From positions 1-35,317 of the forward strand of contig JAUIGD010000015.1 in assembly GCA_030430255.1 (NCBI GenBank): a DNA stretch of 35,317 nt, read 5' to 3'. The notes beneath the pieces were generated by a model. It saw only the letters and a program-made list of their open reading frames with translations, was not told the origin of the DNA and searched no databases. Position 1 is the stretch's first letter, and the number at the start of each line of letters is the position of its first letter. The DNA is from Verrucomicrobiia bacterium (GTDB taxonomy: Bacteria; Verrucomicrobiota; Verrucomicrobiia; Verrucomicrobiales; DEV007). Positions 24,201-32,733 of the stretch are shown piece by piece. The translations under genes and the position numbers were made by a program.

Positions 24201-27200
24201 CACCTCGGTGCTCAACCGCTTCCCGCAGACCGCGGCGGCGACGGAGGCGAAGTTCGGCATCGGCGAGACCTTCATGGCGCAGAAGATCTACGACCAGGCC
24301 GAGGAGGTGTTCGGCGCGCTCGCCGAGACGCGGGTGCCGCCGGTGGTCCTGCGCGCCGACTTCCTGCGCGGCGTGCTGGCCAGCCGCCGCGGCGACCGCG
24401 ACGCCGCGCGAGAGATCTTTCGCGACGTGCTCGCGCGCATGCCGGACATCGACCTCGCCGACCAGGCGCTCTACGAACTGGCCGAGGTGTACGGCGTGGA
24501 GAAGCGCTTCCTCGACCAGCTCGACCTGCTGCGCACCGTCGGCCGCCTGGGGCGCGGCTCGAAGCGCTGGCACGTCCCCGGCCGCGCGCTGTCGGTGGTC
24601 GTGCAGGACACGGACCTCGGCATCAGCCGCGGCGGCTCGCAGATCCCGGTGGTCGTGCGCACCGACCCCGGCGGCGACGAGGAGCGGGCGGAGCTGGTCA
24701 GCGGCGGCGCGGGGCGCGGCCTGTTCATGGCCGAGGTGCCCACCGCCCTCGGCGGCGCCCGGCCGGGCGACGGCATCCTGCAGGTCACCGGCGCCGACCT
24801 CGTCACCGTCGATTACCCCGAGGAATTCAAATCCCAATTCCGCTTCGACCTGCTCGCCGACAACCAGATCCGGCTCGGCGCCGACGCCGAGTTCGCCATG
24901 GCCAGCGCGCGGATCTTGCCGGAGGACGAGGCCGACTTCACCGACGAGCTGCGCGCCGAACTGGAGCAGCGCGCCGCCGACGAGCGCCGCTCGGTCGCCC
25001 GCCCCGCCTCGCAGATCAAACCCGGCAACCCGATCTACTTCCGCGTCGAGGACCCCGACCGCAACCTCGGCGGCGACCCGGATCCCGTGCCGGTGCGCCT
25101 CGTCGCCTCGGGCGGCGACCAGGTGGAGGTCGAGCTGACCGAGACCGCGCCGCACAGCGGGGTCTTCGAGGGGCAGGCGCGCACCGGCGAACTGCCCGCC
25201 GGCGCGCTCGCCAGCGACTCCGCGATCGGCCAGAGCCCGCTGCTGGCCATCGACCGCGACCCCGGGACCGCCTGGGTCGCGGAACCGGACGGCCGCGCCC
25301 CCAAATGGCTGCTGGTGGACATGAAGGCGCCGGAACTGGTGGCCGAGGTCAAGGTCCATACCCCCGACCCCGAGCGCGGCGCCCCGGTGCGGCTGCGGCT
25401 CGAGGGCAGCCACGACGGTCGCTATTTCTACCCCCTCGCCGAGTTCCCGGCGCGCGGGCCCGACCCGGTACCCCCCGGCGGCGGGGGCGGGGCGATGACC
25501 GCGCGGACCTGGCGGGTCGACAACCCGGAGTTCGCCAACTGGAACCAGGTGGTCGATCTCGCGGGCAGGGAACCGCTTTCCAAAACGACGCCCGGGGGCG
25601 CGCTGCACTGGGCCTTGGAGCTGCCCGCGGACGCCTCCGAAGAGGATGCGGCGAACGCCGGGCGGAGCCACCACGCGGTCCTCTGGCAAGGCCAGATCGT
25701 GCAGGCGAAACGCGGCGCGATGCGGTTGGAGCTGGAGGGCGTCGCGGTCGCGGCGATGGTCGACGGCCGGGTCGTGCTCCCCTTCGGCTCGGAGTCTGGC
25801 AGCGCCGACGTCCTGCTCGAACGCGGCCTGCACGAGGTCGCGTTCTTCGCCACCACCACCGGCACCGCGCCCGCCGCCGCCCGGCGCGCGCGGGAGAACC
25901 CGAACTCGGCCGCGGTGACCATCCTCCCCTTCTCGGCGGACGACCTCGACCTGGCTTCGCCGGTCGCCGCCGAACTCGGGGGCCCGGGGCCGGCGGAGGC
26001 GGCGCCGTCCGCGAGCGCGGAGGCCGGCTCGTGGACTTTCCGGCTGCCCCCGTCCGAGCTGCGCCACGTCCGGATCGTCGTCGACGAATACCTCGGCGAA
26101 TCGCTGGCGATCAACGCCGTCGAGATCTCCGGGCCGGGCGGGGAGACCCACATCCCCACCGAGGCCGACCTGGTGGCGCTGGCCTCGAACGACGTCCTCG
26201 AGATCGCCCCCGGCGACACCGTGACCGGGAGCTACGTCGACGAGTTCACCGACCTCGGTGTCGGCAACCGTTCGCTGAGCCATTCGCTGACCGCCACCTA
26301 CTACGACGGCGAGGTGCTGCCGATCAGCTACGACTTCGTCCGCGCCGCGAACGGCTCGGTGAACGAGATCCGCAAGGAGCTGCTGCGCATCGACCCCGGC
26401 GAGCGCATCGTCATCGAGGTGACCGACTTCGACGCCGACGCCACCGGCGGCGCCGACCAGGTGCCGGTGCGCGTCTCCGCCAACGCCGGCGCGGAGGTCG
26501 CGCTGACCGCGGTCGAGACCGGCCCGAACACCGGCGTCTTCCGCACCCAGATCGACACCGCCGCCGCCCCGGACGGCGGGCAGCTGGCCGTCGCCCCGGG
26601 CGACCGGATCTACCTGCGCTACCGCGACGAGCAAAACACCTTCCCCGGCCACGCCGTCGACCGCGAGTCGGTCGTCTTCGTCCGCACGCCCACCGGGGGC
26701 CGCCTGCGGGTCGTCGAGACCCGCGTCGCCCCGCCGGTGGAAGGCAGCGGCGCCGCGCCCGAGACGCTGTATCTCTCCACCTCGGACGCCCCGGAGGGCG
26801 CGGTCCGCGGCGTCGCCTACTCGGCGCCGCTCACCGTCGAGGTGGTCGACCCCGACGCCGCCCGCGACACCCGCAGCTCGGTCGTCGTCGAGCTGAAGAC
26901 AGAGAACGGCGATCCCGTGCGCGTCCGCTGTGTCCTCTCGACAGCCCACGGCGAGACCGACCCCGCGCTCGCCGAAGTGCGCAACCCGGCGCTCCACCAG
27001 GGCCGCTTCGTCGGCCAGGTCGCCATGCGCCTCGGCGGCCCGGGCAGCCCGAAGCTGGTCCCGGTGGACGCCGACGAGCGGCCGTCGCTGGTTGGCGATG
27101 TTTTGTTCGAAGACGCGGAGGGCACCGGCGGAGAGAGCGGCGCCCTCGCGCCCGTGCTGCTCCCCGTCTTCAACCTCACCGGCGGCGACATCGCCTCGGC

Positions 27201-28500
27201 GACCTACCTCGACGCCGAACGCCCCGGCGGCGCCCCCGCGGCCCTCGCCGAGCGCGCGCGACTGATCAGCGACGGCGAGCTCGCGGCGACCGACGCGGAG
27301 TACGGGGAAGCGGCGGAGATCCTGTTCCTCGGCGAGCGCCTCTACCTGAGGGTCGCCGACGCCGACCGCGACCTCACGGACGCGCGCGATGCGGTCGAGG
27401 TCGCCGTCTCGACGAGCCACGGCGAGCGCGAGCTGCTGCGCCTCGAGGAGACCCTCAGCCACAGCGGCGTGTTCACCGGCTCGTTCCCGCTCGCCGCCGT
27501 GCGGCAGCCGAGCCCGGGCAACGCCGGCGCCGGGCCCGAGGCGCGCGTCGAAGGCTTCTTCGACGAGACCCTCACCGCCACCTACACCGACACCGCGCCC
27601 GCCCGCTCCGGCGAGCCCCTGACCCACGAGATCGCCGTGCCGATCGCCCGCGGCACCGACGGCGTCGTCGCCGCCTTCAGCAAGGCCTTCGCCGACGAGG
27701 AGCTGGCGATCCAGACCCAGTTCCACATCGCCGAGTCCTACTTCGAACTCTTCAAGAGCCACCTCGCCCTCGAGCGCGCCGCGGAGGCCGAGACCAACCT
27801 GGAGGCCGGGCGCAAGGTGCTGGCCGAGCTCGCCGAGGACTACCCCGACCCCCGCTACCGCCCGCGCGTTGAGTATTTGTTAGGCAACTTCGCGCAGGAG
27901 CTGAAGGACTGGGACGCGGCCGCGAAGTCGTACGGGGTCATCGTCCGTGACTACCCCGAACACACGCTCGCCGCGGACGCGCAGTACAAGCTCGGCCAGT
28001 GCCACGAGCAGGCGGGACGCTTCGACGACGCGCTCGAGGCCTACGTGACGCTCGCCGCCACCTACCCGAACAGCCCCCTCATCGCCAGCGTCATGATGCG
28101 CATCAGCGAGCACTTCTACCGCGACGAGGACTACCTCGTGGCGGCCAGCGTCGCCGAGAAGTTCCTGGAGCGCTTCGACGGCCACGAGCACGCGCCGCGG
28201 ATGGCGTTCCGCGCCGGCCAGAGCTACTACAAGGCCGACCAGTTCGGCACGGCCGGGGAGAGTTTCGACGGCTTCGTGAAGCAGTTCCCCGACGACGACT
28301 TGGCCGCCCAAGCCTTGTTCTGGGCGGGCGAGAGCTACCGCGAGGCGAACCAGATCCCCGAGGCGTTCTGGCGCTACAACCGCTGCCGCACCGACTTCCC
28401 CGAGAGCGAGGCCGCCAAATACGCCCGCGGCCGCCTCGCCCTACCCGAACTCCTCGCCCAGTTCGAGCGCGAGGCGGCAGCCATCGAGGAGGGCGAGTAG
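21217..28500 (+). CDS. giant secreted TPR / Ig-like repeat protein
   Basis: 2427 residues from the ATG at 21217, which gives a signal peptide (MPRLICALATILCLSAATGQ). The N-terminal 1110 or so residues are alpha-helical TPR-like repeats (for example ARAEYTSVLNRFPQTAAATE). Residues about 1120-2140 hold four to five beta-sandwich domains of one type, each opening with a D-P-D or D-A-D turn (VEDPDRNLGG, VTDFDADATGG, VVDPDAARDT, VADADRDLTD). Each closes with a H/N-[ST]-G-V-F-x-G/T strand (APHSGVFEGQ, GPNTGVFRTQ, LSHSGVFTGS). A discoidin-like stretch lies at about 1335-1411. The C-terminal 270 residues are YbgF/BamD-like TPRs (YGVIVRDYPEHTLAADAQYK). The protein is likely periplasmic or outer-membrane-facing, acting as a scaffold. 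It lies downstream of the HlyD-type gene, past the hairpin repeats, and upstream of exbB/exbD. Function is unknown. Confidence 0.85.
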   Translation: MPRLICALATILCLSAATGQDPLAAPDRDAVNRESARLEADLRKTLETSPDGAKALLALVDHYHRHGRAFGLVQSARKFVAAQPGHPRHKEVMLKLMDGLTITSRHSDLVAAARQFLAAYGDTPEATHAERQLGAALLNLDRRAEAADAYRGAWERLGQNGVGDALLALDLLREIEGKEAFAACADIAEGLLDQLPADGRATEVGWLGFRQARRFDPGRANAIAAKLLAKGAPLDAARLAQLHREVGENHAGQGQHANAAAAFRRSLAALDTADARLRLIDSMRAAEATPAELGREVSELLKRHPAHPGRWDAAAALAERYAAAGDLPNALASAGRVLAGEPDARGLRSHFLGWLGSEPAPADLARAERALLSAVDANPDASWKLRWTLAFDLYRDRMKDVGKAKSVARQMLFEAPGDDPYLKNALAWLFAEAGGDAEFQADLDRAAAALRTFYHLGNYRGILGAWAHDHRGEPELRDRTRAANEAAKAVHDSEFARRWREGEKTHQHGRDARRWLLGQNLSREQRALVLRRQADSLRHHGNDPQRAESVALYREAHGLAADRDDAAKAWLDAAAGHGSPDDFRAALEAVLAGEPARDPYLWRSMLGGAKRAGDPAAAGRALAWIRRAEGDEPVFDYASELGGRLMEMELAAEAEAFWRTHAVPGADHHEAQNCAWKLLERIPSENRSARAAHIERFLAADSDRHGAYAAWMADEHFRAGEWAAFEQVLSAAKGRRDAHPFRDWGMGEWPAQGWLDQCARAEDMTEDAKATVYRSVRDLDIGRTSASAALALIGLGRSEAISPTAQLLAVARAASLRDRSGYAWDRLWPHAQSMVATGSPERGAVLITAMLANLSGADGGRKNDGRALLRKAYGDMGSLGFAVDEASPLAPLLHIALHLRLGDQDLALEAYQNNRELFDANREALPAEVVAFAAGSDIDEGGDAAHERAEDILRGWVIRNGEDPKVPDEDKARMGLLLAENYRRAGRYEVARAEYTSVLNRFPQTAAATEAKFGIGETFMAQKIYDQAEEVFGALAETRVPPVVLRADFLRGVLASRRGDRDAAREIFRDVLARMPDIDLADQALYELAEVYGVEKRFLDQLDLLRTVGRLGRGSKRWHVPGRALSVVVQDTDLGISRGGSQIPVVVRTDPGGDEERAELVSGGAGRGLFMAEVPTALGGARPGDGILQVTGADLVTVDYPEEFKSQFRFDLLADNQIRLGADAEFAMASARILPEDEADFTDELRAELEQRAADERRSVARPASQIKPGNPIYFRVEDPDRNLGGDPDPVPVRLVASGGDQVEVELTETAPHSGVFEGQARTGELPAGALASDSAIGQSPLLAIDRDPGTAWVAEPDGRAPKWLLVDMKAPELVAEVKVHTPDPERGAPVRLRLEGSHDGRYFYPLAEFPARGPDPVPPGGGGGAMTARTWRVDNPEFANWNQVVDLAGREPLSKTTPGGALHWALELPADASEEDAANAGRSHHAVLWQGQIVQAKRGAMRLELEGVAVAAMVDGRVVLPFGSESGSADVLLERGLHEVAFFATTTGTAPAAARRARENPNSAAVTILPFSADDLDLASPVAAELGGPGPAEAAPSASAEAGSWTFRLPPSELRHVRIVVDEYLGESLAINAVEISGPGGETHIPTEADLVALASNDVLEIAPGDTVTGSYVDEFTDLGVGNRSLSHSLTATYYDGEVLPISYDFVRAANGSVNEIRKELLRIDPGERIVIEVTDFDADATGGADQVPVRVSANAGAEVALTAVETGPNTGVFRTQIDTAAAPDGGQLAVAPGDRIYLRYRDEQNTFPGHAVDRESVVFVRTPTGGRLRVVETRVAPPVEGSGAAPETLYLSTSDAPEGAVRGVAYSAPLTVEVVDPDAARDTRSSVVVELKTENGDPVRVRCVLSTAHGETDPALAEVRNPALHQGRFVGQVAMRLGGPGSPKLVPVDADERPSLVGDVLFEDAEGTGGESGALAPVLLPVFNLTGGDIASATYLDAERPGGAPAALAERARLISDGELAATDAEYGEAAEILFLGERLYLRVADADRDLTDARDAVEVAVSTSHGERELLRLEETLSHSGVFTGSFPLAAVRQPSPGNAGAGPEARVEGFFDETLTATYTDTAPARSGEPLTHEIAVPIARGTDGVVAAFSKAFADEELAIQTQFHIAESYFELFKSHLALERAAEAETNLEAGRKVLAELAEDYPDPRYRPRVEYLLGNFAQELKDWDAAAKSYGVIVRDYPEHTLAADAQYKLGQCHEQAGRFDDALEAYVTLAATYPNSPLIASVMMRISEHFYRDEDYLVAASVAEKFLERFDGHEHAPRMAFRAGQSYYKADQFGTAGESFDGFVKQFPDDDLAAQALFWAGESYREANQIPEAFWRYNRCRTDFPESEAAKYARGRLALPELLAQFEREAAAIEEGE

Positions 28501-28506
28501 CTCGCG

Positions 28507-28854
28507 ATGGCTGCCGGGATCAACGGAGCGCTCGCGCGGTCCTCGACGCGTTGGCTCCTGATCCCTCGCTGTGCCGCCGTAGCACCAACGTTGATTCTCG
28601 CCGCCTGGATATTCTTCCCCCTCATCGCCGACCGGAAAATGGCCTGGGGATATCTAACGTGGAACCTGGCCTGCATTGGGGGTGGCGGGTTCGCTGGAGT
28701 CGGCATCCTCTGCTGGATCGCCGAACGCTCGACCGGCCGAAGCACCCGCGCTTGGATTCTCTTTGTCCTGATCGGAGTCGCGCTCGGCTCGCTGTTCGCG
28801 CTGAAGTGGGGAGCGTTCTACTGGGCATTCGAGCGCGGCTATTTCCTCGATTGA
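28507..28854 (+). CDS. small predicted membrane protein
   Basis: 115 residues, starting 6 nt after the giant protein's stop. Three hydrophobic spans are visible: about 23-42 (AAVAPTLILAAWIFFPLIA), about 46-67 (WGYLTWNLACIGGGGFAGVG) and about 82-100 (AWILFVLIGVALGSLFALKW). I recognise no family. Hydrophobic periodicity, position and the lack of a competing frame support it as real; lower GC than its neighbours suggests either weak constraint or transfer. It might be a membrane partner of the giant protein, but only proximity suggests this. Confidence 0.5.
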   Translation: MAAGINGALARSSTRWLLIPRCAAVAPTLILAAWIFFPLIADRKMAWGYLTWNLACIGGGGFAGVGILCWIAERSTGRSTRAWILFVLIGVALGSLFALKWGAFYWAFERGYFLD

Positions 28855-28929
28855 GATTCTATTGGGGCGTGGGGCACCAGCGATGCCATCCTCGCCCGGG
28901 CCGATCTCAACCGACGCCGACGCCCTAAG

Positions 28930-29016
28930 AACCTGCCCGAGCCGGTCACCACGCGGATCCCCTCAGCGTCAACGAGGGCAGGCCGCCGCCCGGAGCATGG
29001 TCATCGATTCGGGCTA
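28930..29016 (-). repeat. 3'-UTR structured repeat, copy 2
   Basis: The partner of 3646-3735, placed 17 nt past the stop of the minus-strand PVC-type gene. Outer arms are CCACGC (28949-28954) and GCATGG (28995-29000); inner arms are CCCTC and GAGGG. The single outer-arm change leaves a mismatch on plus-strand RNA but a permitted U·G pair on the minus-strand transcript, which fits a fold that acts in the mRNA of the upstream gene. Confidence 0.7.
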
Positions 29017-29033
29017 AGATTCTACGATCGCCG

Positions 29034-32000
29034 CTACCGCAGGGTGGCGAGGTAGCTGACCACGTCGCGGATCTCCTCCGGCTGCAGGATCGCCCCCATC
29101 GGCGGCATGAGCGAGAGGACGCTGTGCGCGGCCACCGCACCGGCCTCGACCACCCGCTCGCCCGCGTCGGGCAGCACCACCGTCCAGGCGCTGTCGGTGC
29201 GCGCCTTGAGCGTCCCGGCGACCCTCTCGCCCCCTGCCAACTCCAACAAGACGGTGCCATAGCCGTCGGCGACGCTCGCCGACGGATCGGCCAGCGCCTC
29301 GACCAGCTCCCGCCGCCCCAGCTTCGCGCCGATCCCCGACAGGTCCGGCCCGATGCCCGCGGCGGGTCCGCCGCCGCCTCGCTCGCCGATCTGGTGGCAG
29401 CGGAGGCATTGGGCGGCGGCGTGGGTGAACACGATCCCTCGGCCGCGCCCGGGGTCGCCGCCGCGCTCGAGGCGATCCGGTGTCGCCGGCAGATCGACGC
29501 CCTTCGCCGCCGCCGCCCGCCAGACCTCCAGCTTCCATCGCGGGTCGATCCCCCCCGCCCGATAGCGTTCGAAGAGCTCCCCCAAGGCCTCACCCGCGGC
29601 CGGGTCATCGAGGTCCGCCAACCCCAAGACGGCCGCGCCTTTGCCCCAGGGGCCGGGCGCGTCGAGCTCGGCGAGCAGGAGGTCGACGGCCGCCAACCCC
29701 GCCGCGTCCGCATGCCGCCGCGCCTCCTCCCGCACGGCGGCGTCCTCCGAACCCAGGGCGAGCTGGACGAACCGGGCGAGCTCCGGGCTCGCCACTTTCG
29801 CGGACGCCGCGAGATAGCGCCGTTGCAACCCGGGCGGCCACGCCGCGAAGCGCTCCCCGGCACCGGCCAACCAAGCCGGTTCGCCGCGGAGCGCGACCCC
29901 GTCCAAAAGCACTTCGGTCAGCTCCTCGCTGGCGAAGATCACATCGCTCAGCGCCGCCACCGCCGCGTCCGCCCCGGCGCCGTCGCGCGGCGCATGCTTC
30001 CGGTAGCGCCCCTCGACCGCATCCAGCACCGGGGGCGCCGACCACCAGAGGATGCTCGCCAACGCGCAGCGCTGCAGGGTCGCGCTCGCCGTGCCGCGCC
30101 GCAAGAACCCGACGAGCAGGTCCAGATCGCGCTCCGCGCCGACGCGCAGCGCAGCGTTGATCGCGCGGCGCAGCGCCGCCTCGCCCGACAGGTCGTCGCG
30201 CTTCAGCACGGCGGCCAAGTCGGGCAGCGCGGCCGGGATCGAGGCGTCGTCGTGGATCGCCCGCGCCGCCTCCAACACCACCAGTTCGTCCGCGTCGGCG
30301 AGGAAGGCGCGCACCTCGGGGGCGGCGAGCTTGCGCAGCGCCACGACGGCACCGAGCCGCACCGTGCGGCTCTCGTGCGACGCCAACCCCGCAAGCTCCC
30401 CCGGCGTCATGGCCCCCTTCAGCCCCATGACCGCCGCGTGGCGCAGGTAGGCGTCCTCCGCCCCGCCGGTCGCCAGCAGCTCGACCAACGCCGGCGCCGA
30501 CGCGCGGTCGCCGCGGTTCCCGAGCGCGATCGCGCAGAAGAACCGCACCCGCGGCGATGCGTGCGCCAGGCCGGCGCGCAGCGCGGGCAAGTCCGCCGCG
30601 CCGCCCTCGACCTCGCCGGTGACCTTCGCCGCCTGAGCGACCAACTCCGGCTCGCCGCTCTCCCAGGCAGGGGCCAGGAGGGGCAGGAGGTCGGGGTCCC
30701 GCCGGGCGAGCTGGCCGATGCCCCAGACCGAATGCAGGCGCCCGACCGGCGTCTCCGCCTCGACGAGCGCCCGCTGCAGATGTTGCACCCCGCCGTCGGC
30801 ACCACGCCGTGCCAGCTCGAGCTGCCCCTTCATGCGCACGCGGCGGTCGGCGTGGTCGAGCCAGGCGACCAGCGCCTCAGGCGCCGCCTCCGCCGAAGGG
30901 GTCGCCAAGATCGCCGCCGTCTCGGCGCGCAGCGGGTGCCGCTCCGCCTCCGGGACGTCGAATCGGTACACCGCGCCGTCCCCCGCGCCGTAGCTGGCGG
31001 CGTAGAGCGCGCCGTCCGGGCCGAAGGCCAGCCCGGTGTTGTTCACCCCGCCGCTCAGCTTCGGCCGCTCGCCGAAGCGGAAGGACGCCCCTTCCGGCTC
31101 GAATTCGAACACGCGCACCTCGCCCTTCTGGTTGGTCATGAAGAAGCTCGTGCCCAGCCCCGGAGACAGCGCCGTGCCCGGGTTGGCGGCGAACCCGCAC
31201 GGCCCGGGGCCGAAATTGCCGATCGTCGGCGTCAGGTACGCGGCGTGCCCCTCGCGGTCCGGCAGGAACAGCTTCTCGTCCATCCACGGGTTGTAGGCCG
31301 GCAGGCCGCTGATCTTGCCGAACTCGCCCTTGCCGAGCCATTGCCAGTTCAGCCGCCAACCGTGCTCGCTGCCCTCGGTGATGTAGAGGGCGCGCTCCAT
31401 CTCGCCCGGGTAGTCGCCGTCGTTGTCCATGCTGAACAGGTTGCCGAAGGCGTCGAAGGCCAGCTCCTGCGCGTTGCGCTCGCCGGTCGAGAAGCGCTCC
31501 ACCCCGCTCCCGTCGAGTTCGCAGCGGAACACGGCGCCGGCGTTGGGCATGTGATAGAGCGCGCCCTCGGCGGTCTCCACGCAGTGCCCCTTGTCGCCCA
31601 GCGACCAGTAGACCCTGCCGTCGGAACCCAACGCGACACCGCTCATGTTGTGCCCGCCCTGCCCCATGTGGACCTGGAACCCGGTGGCGACCAGCTGCCG
31701 CCCGCCGCGGTCGGGCAGGCCGTCGCCGTCGCTGTCGGTGTAGCGGTAGAAGTCCGGCTCGGCGGCGACGAACAGGTCCGCGCCCACCGCGAGCACGCCG
31801 GCGGCGATCCCGGTGACTTCGCTGTGGAAGGCGTCGACCTCCTCCACCGAGCCGTGCGGGCGCACGCGCACGACGCGGTCGCGCTGCACGGTGAGGTCGC
31901 GCCAGTCGCGCGTCCCGTCCCCGTCGCGGTCCGGCAGCCAGCCCGCGCCCGTGAAGTCTTCGCGATACCACGCGCGCCGCTCCTCGACGGTGGTCAGCGA

Positions 32001-32621
32001 CAGGTCCCTCTCCACCAGATCTTGGTGGTGGCGGATGTCGAGGCTCGACTGCTTGCGCCGCTCGGACACCGCGACGTAGGCGTTGCCGCGGTCGTCGAGC
32101 GAGAGCGCGACGCCGTTCTTCAGCGCAGGGTCGGCGACCCACGCCCGGGCCTCGCCCGCGCTCGACTCCAGCGGCGGCACGCCGGGCAGCGCGATCGTGT
32201 GGATGTTCGCCCAGGGGCTCGCCTCGCTCCCGTACACGGTCACCCGGACGAAGCGCGCCTCCACCGGGCCGATCGCGTAGGCGACCGTGCCGGCCTCCCC
32301 CCGGCTCTGCAACCGCCCCCCGGTGCCGCTCTGCCAACGCCCGCCGTCGGGCGAGGTGAAGATTTCGAACCCGTAGTCACGCTCGCCGTGGTGGAAGCCG
32401 ATGCGCACCGAGTCGATGCGAAGCGGCGCGCTCAGCTCCGCCTGCACCCAGCGCCCGTGCCCGTGCGACGACCAGCGGGTGCCGGGGTCGGCGTCGAAGG
32501 CGCCCACCGGCGGGTTGCCGTCCTGCGCGTCGGCCGCGGTGGCCGCCTTGATGGTCACCTCAGCGCGGGCCAAGGTGGCGAACAGCGCGCCGGACGCGAG
32601 GATGAGGGGAGCTTTGGGCAT
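29034..32621 (-). CDS. PVC-type discoidin / beta-propeller / HEAT / cytochrome c protein
   Basis: 1195 residues from the ATG at 32621 (MPKAPLILASGALFATLARA, a signal peptide); a longer frame from 33077 runs antisense through exbB and is not used. Residues about 22-145 are an F5/8-type C (discoidin) domain (FDADPGTRWSSHGHGRWVQA, ARFVRVTVYG). The PVC-type propeller spans about 165-580 (ALSLDDRGNAYVAVSERRKQ, LSMDNDGDYPGE-like blades, NNTGLAFGPDGALYAASYG). HEAT-like repeats fill about 590-1040. The cytochrome domain has C1072-L-R-C1075-H1076 and a distal LMPPMG methionine site, ending IRDVVSYLATLR. It is a likely periplasmic haem protein that passes electrons from an oxidised carbohydrate or alcohol, with substrate unknown. 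It is divergent from exbB across 112 nt, and the 3' element follows its stop. Confidence 0.92.
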   Translation of the reverse strand: MPKAPLILASGALFATLARAEVTIKAATAADAQDGNPPVGAFDADPGTRWSSHGHGRWVQAELSAPLRIDSVRIGFHHGERDYGFEIFTSPDGGRWQSGTGGRLQSRGEAGTVAYAIGPVEARFVRVTVYGSEASPWANIHTIALPGVPPLESSAGEARAWVADPALKNGVALSLDDRGNAYVAVSERRKQSSLDIRHHQDLVERDLSLTTVEERRAWYREDFTGAGWLPDRDGDGTRDWRDLTVQRDRVVRVRPHGSVEEVDAFHSEVTGIAAGVLAVGADLFVAAEPDFYRYTDSDGDGLPDRGGRQLVATGFQVHMGQGGHNMSGVALGSDGRVYWSLGDKGHCVETAEGALYHMPNAGAVFRCELDGSGVERFSTGERNAQELAFDAFGNLFSMDNDGDYPGEMERALYITEGSEHGWRLNWQWLGKGEFGKISGLPAYNPWMDEKLFLPDREGHAAYLTPTIGNFGPGPCGFAANPGTALSPGLGTSFFMTNQKGEVRVFEFEPEGASFRFGERPKLSGGVNNTGLAFGPDGALYAASYGAGDGAVYRFDVPEAERHPLRAETAAILATPSAEAAPEALVAWLDHADRRVRMKGQLELARRGADGGVQHLQRALVEAETPVGRLHSVWGIGQLARRDPDLLPLLAPAWESGEPELVAQAAKVTGEVEGGAADLPALRAGLAHASPRVRFFCAIALGNRGDRASAPALVELLATGGAEDAYLRHAAVMGLKGAMTPGELAGLASHESRTVRLGAVVALRKLAAPEVRAFLADADELVVLEAARAIHDDASIPAALPDLAAVLKRDDLSGEAALRRAINAALRVGAERDLDLLVGFLRRGTASATLQRCALASILWWSAPPVLDAVEGRYRKHAPRDGAGADAAVAALSDVIFASEELTEVLLDGVALRGEPAWLAGAGERFAAWPPGLQRRYLAASAKVASPELARFVQLALGSEDAAVREEARRHADAAGLAAVDLLLAELDAPGPWGKGAAVLGLADLDDPAAGEALGELFERYRAGGIDPRWKLEVWRAAAAKGVDLPATPDRLERGGDPGRGRGIVFTHAAAQCLRCHQIGERGGGGPAAGIGPDLSGIGAKLGRRELVEALADPSASVADGYGTVLLELAGGERVAGTLKARTDSAWTVVLPDAGERVVEAGAVAAHSVLSLMPPMGAILQPEEIRDVVSYLATLR

Positions 32622-32733
32622 CGGGGACTGGACACCCCGACCCGCCCTTCCGTCAACGCCCGCCGGACCGGGCTCCAACTCCCTGAAAGACAAGCGTGCG
32701 ATCGCGGCGTAAGAAACGCCGACACCCTGCACC

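Noticed and set aside
21715-27762. 2015-codon minus-strand frame opposite the giant TPR gene
   Set aside because: Antisense shadow with low-complexity composition; the plus strand has the signal peptide, TPRs and repeated domains.
28946-29863. Minus-strand 305-codon frame ending in the 3' element
   Set aside because: An out-of-frame shadow of the cytochrome c protein's C-terminal region; the real frame contains CLRCH.
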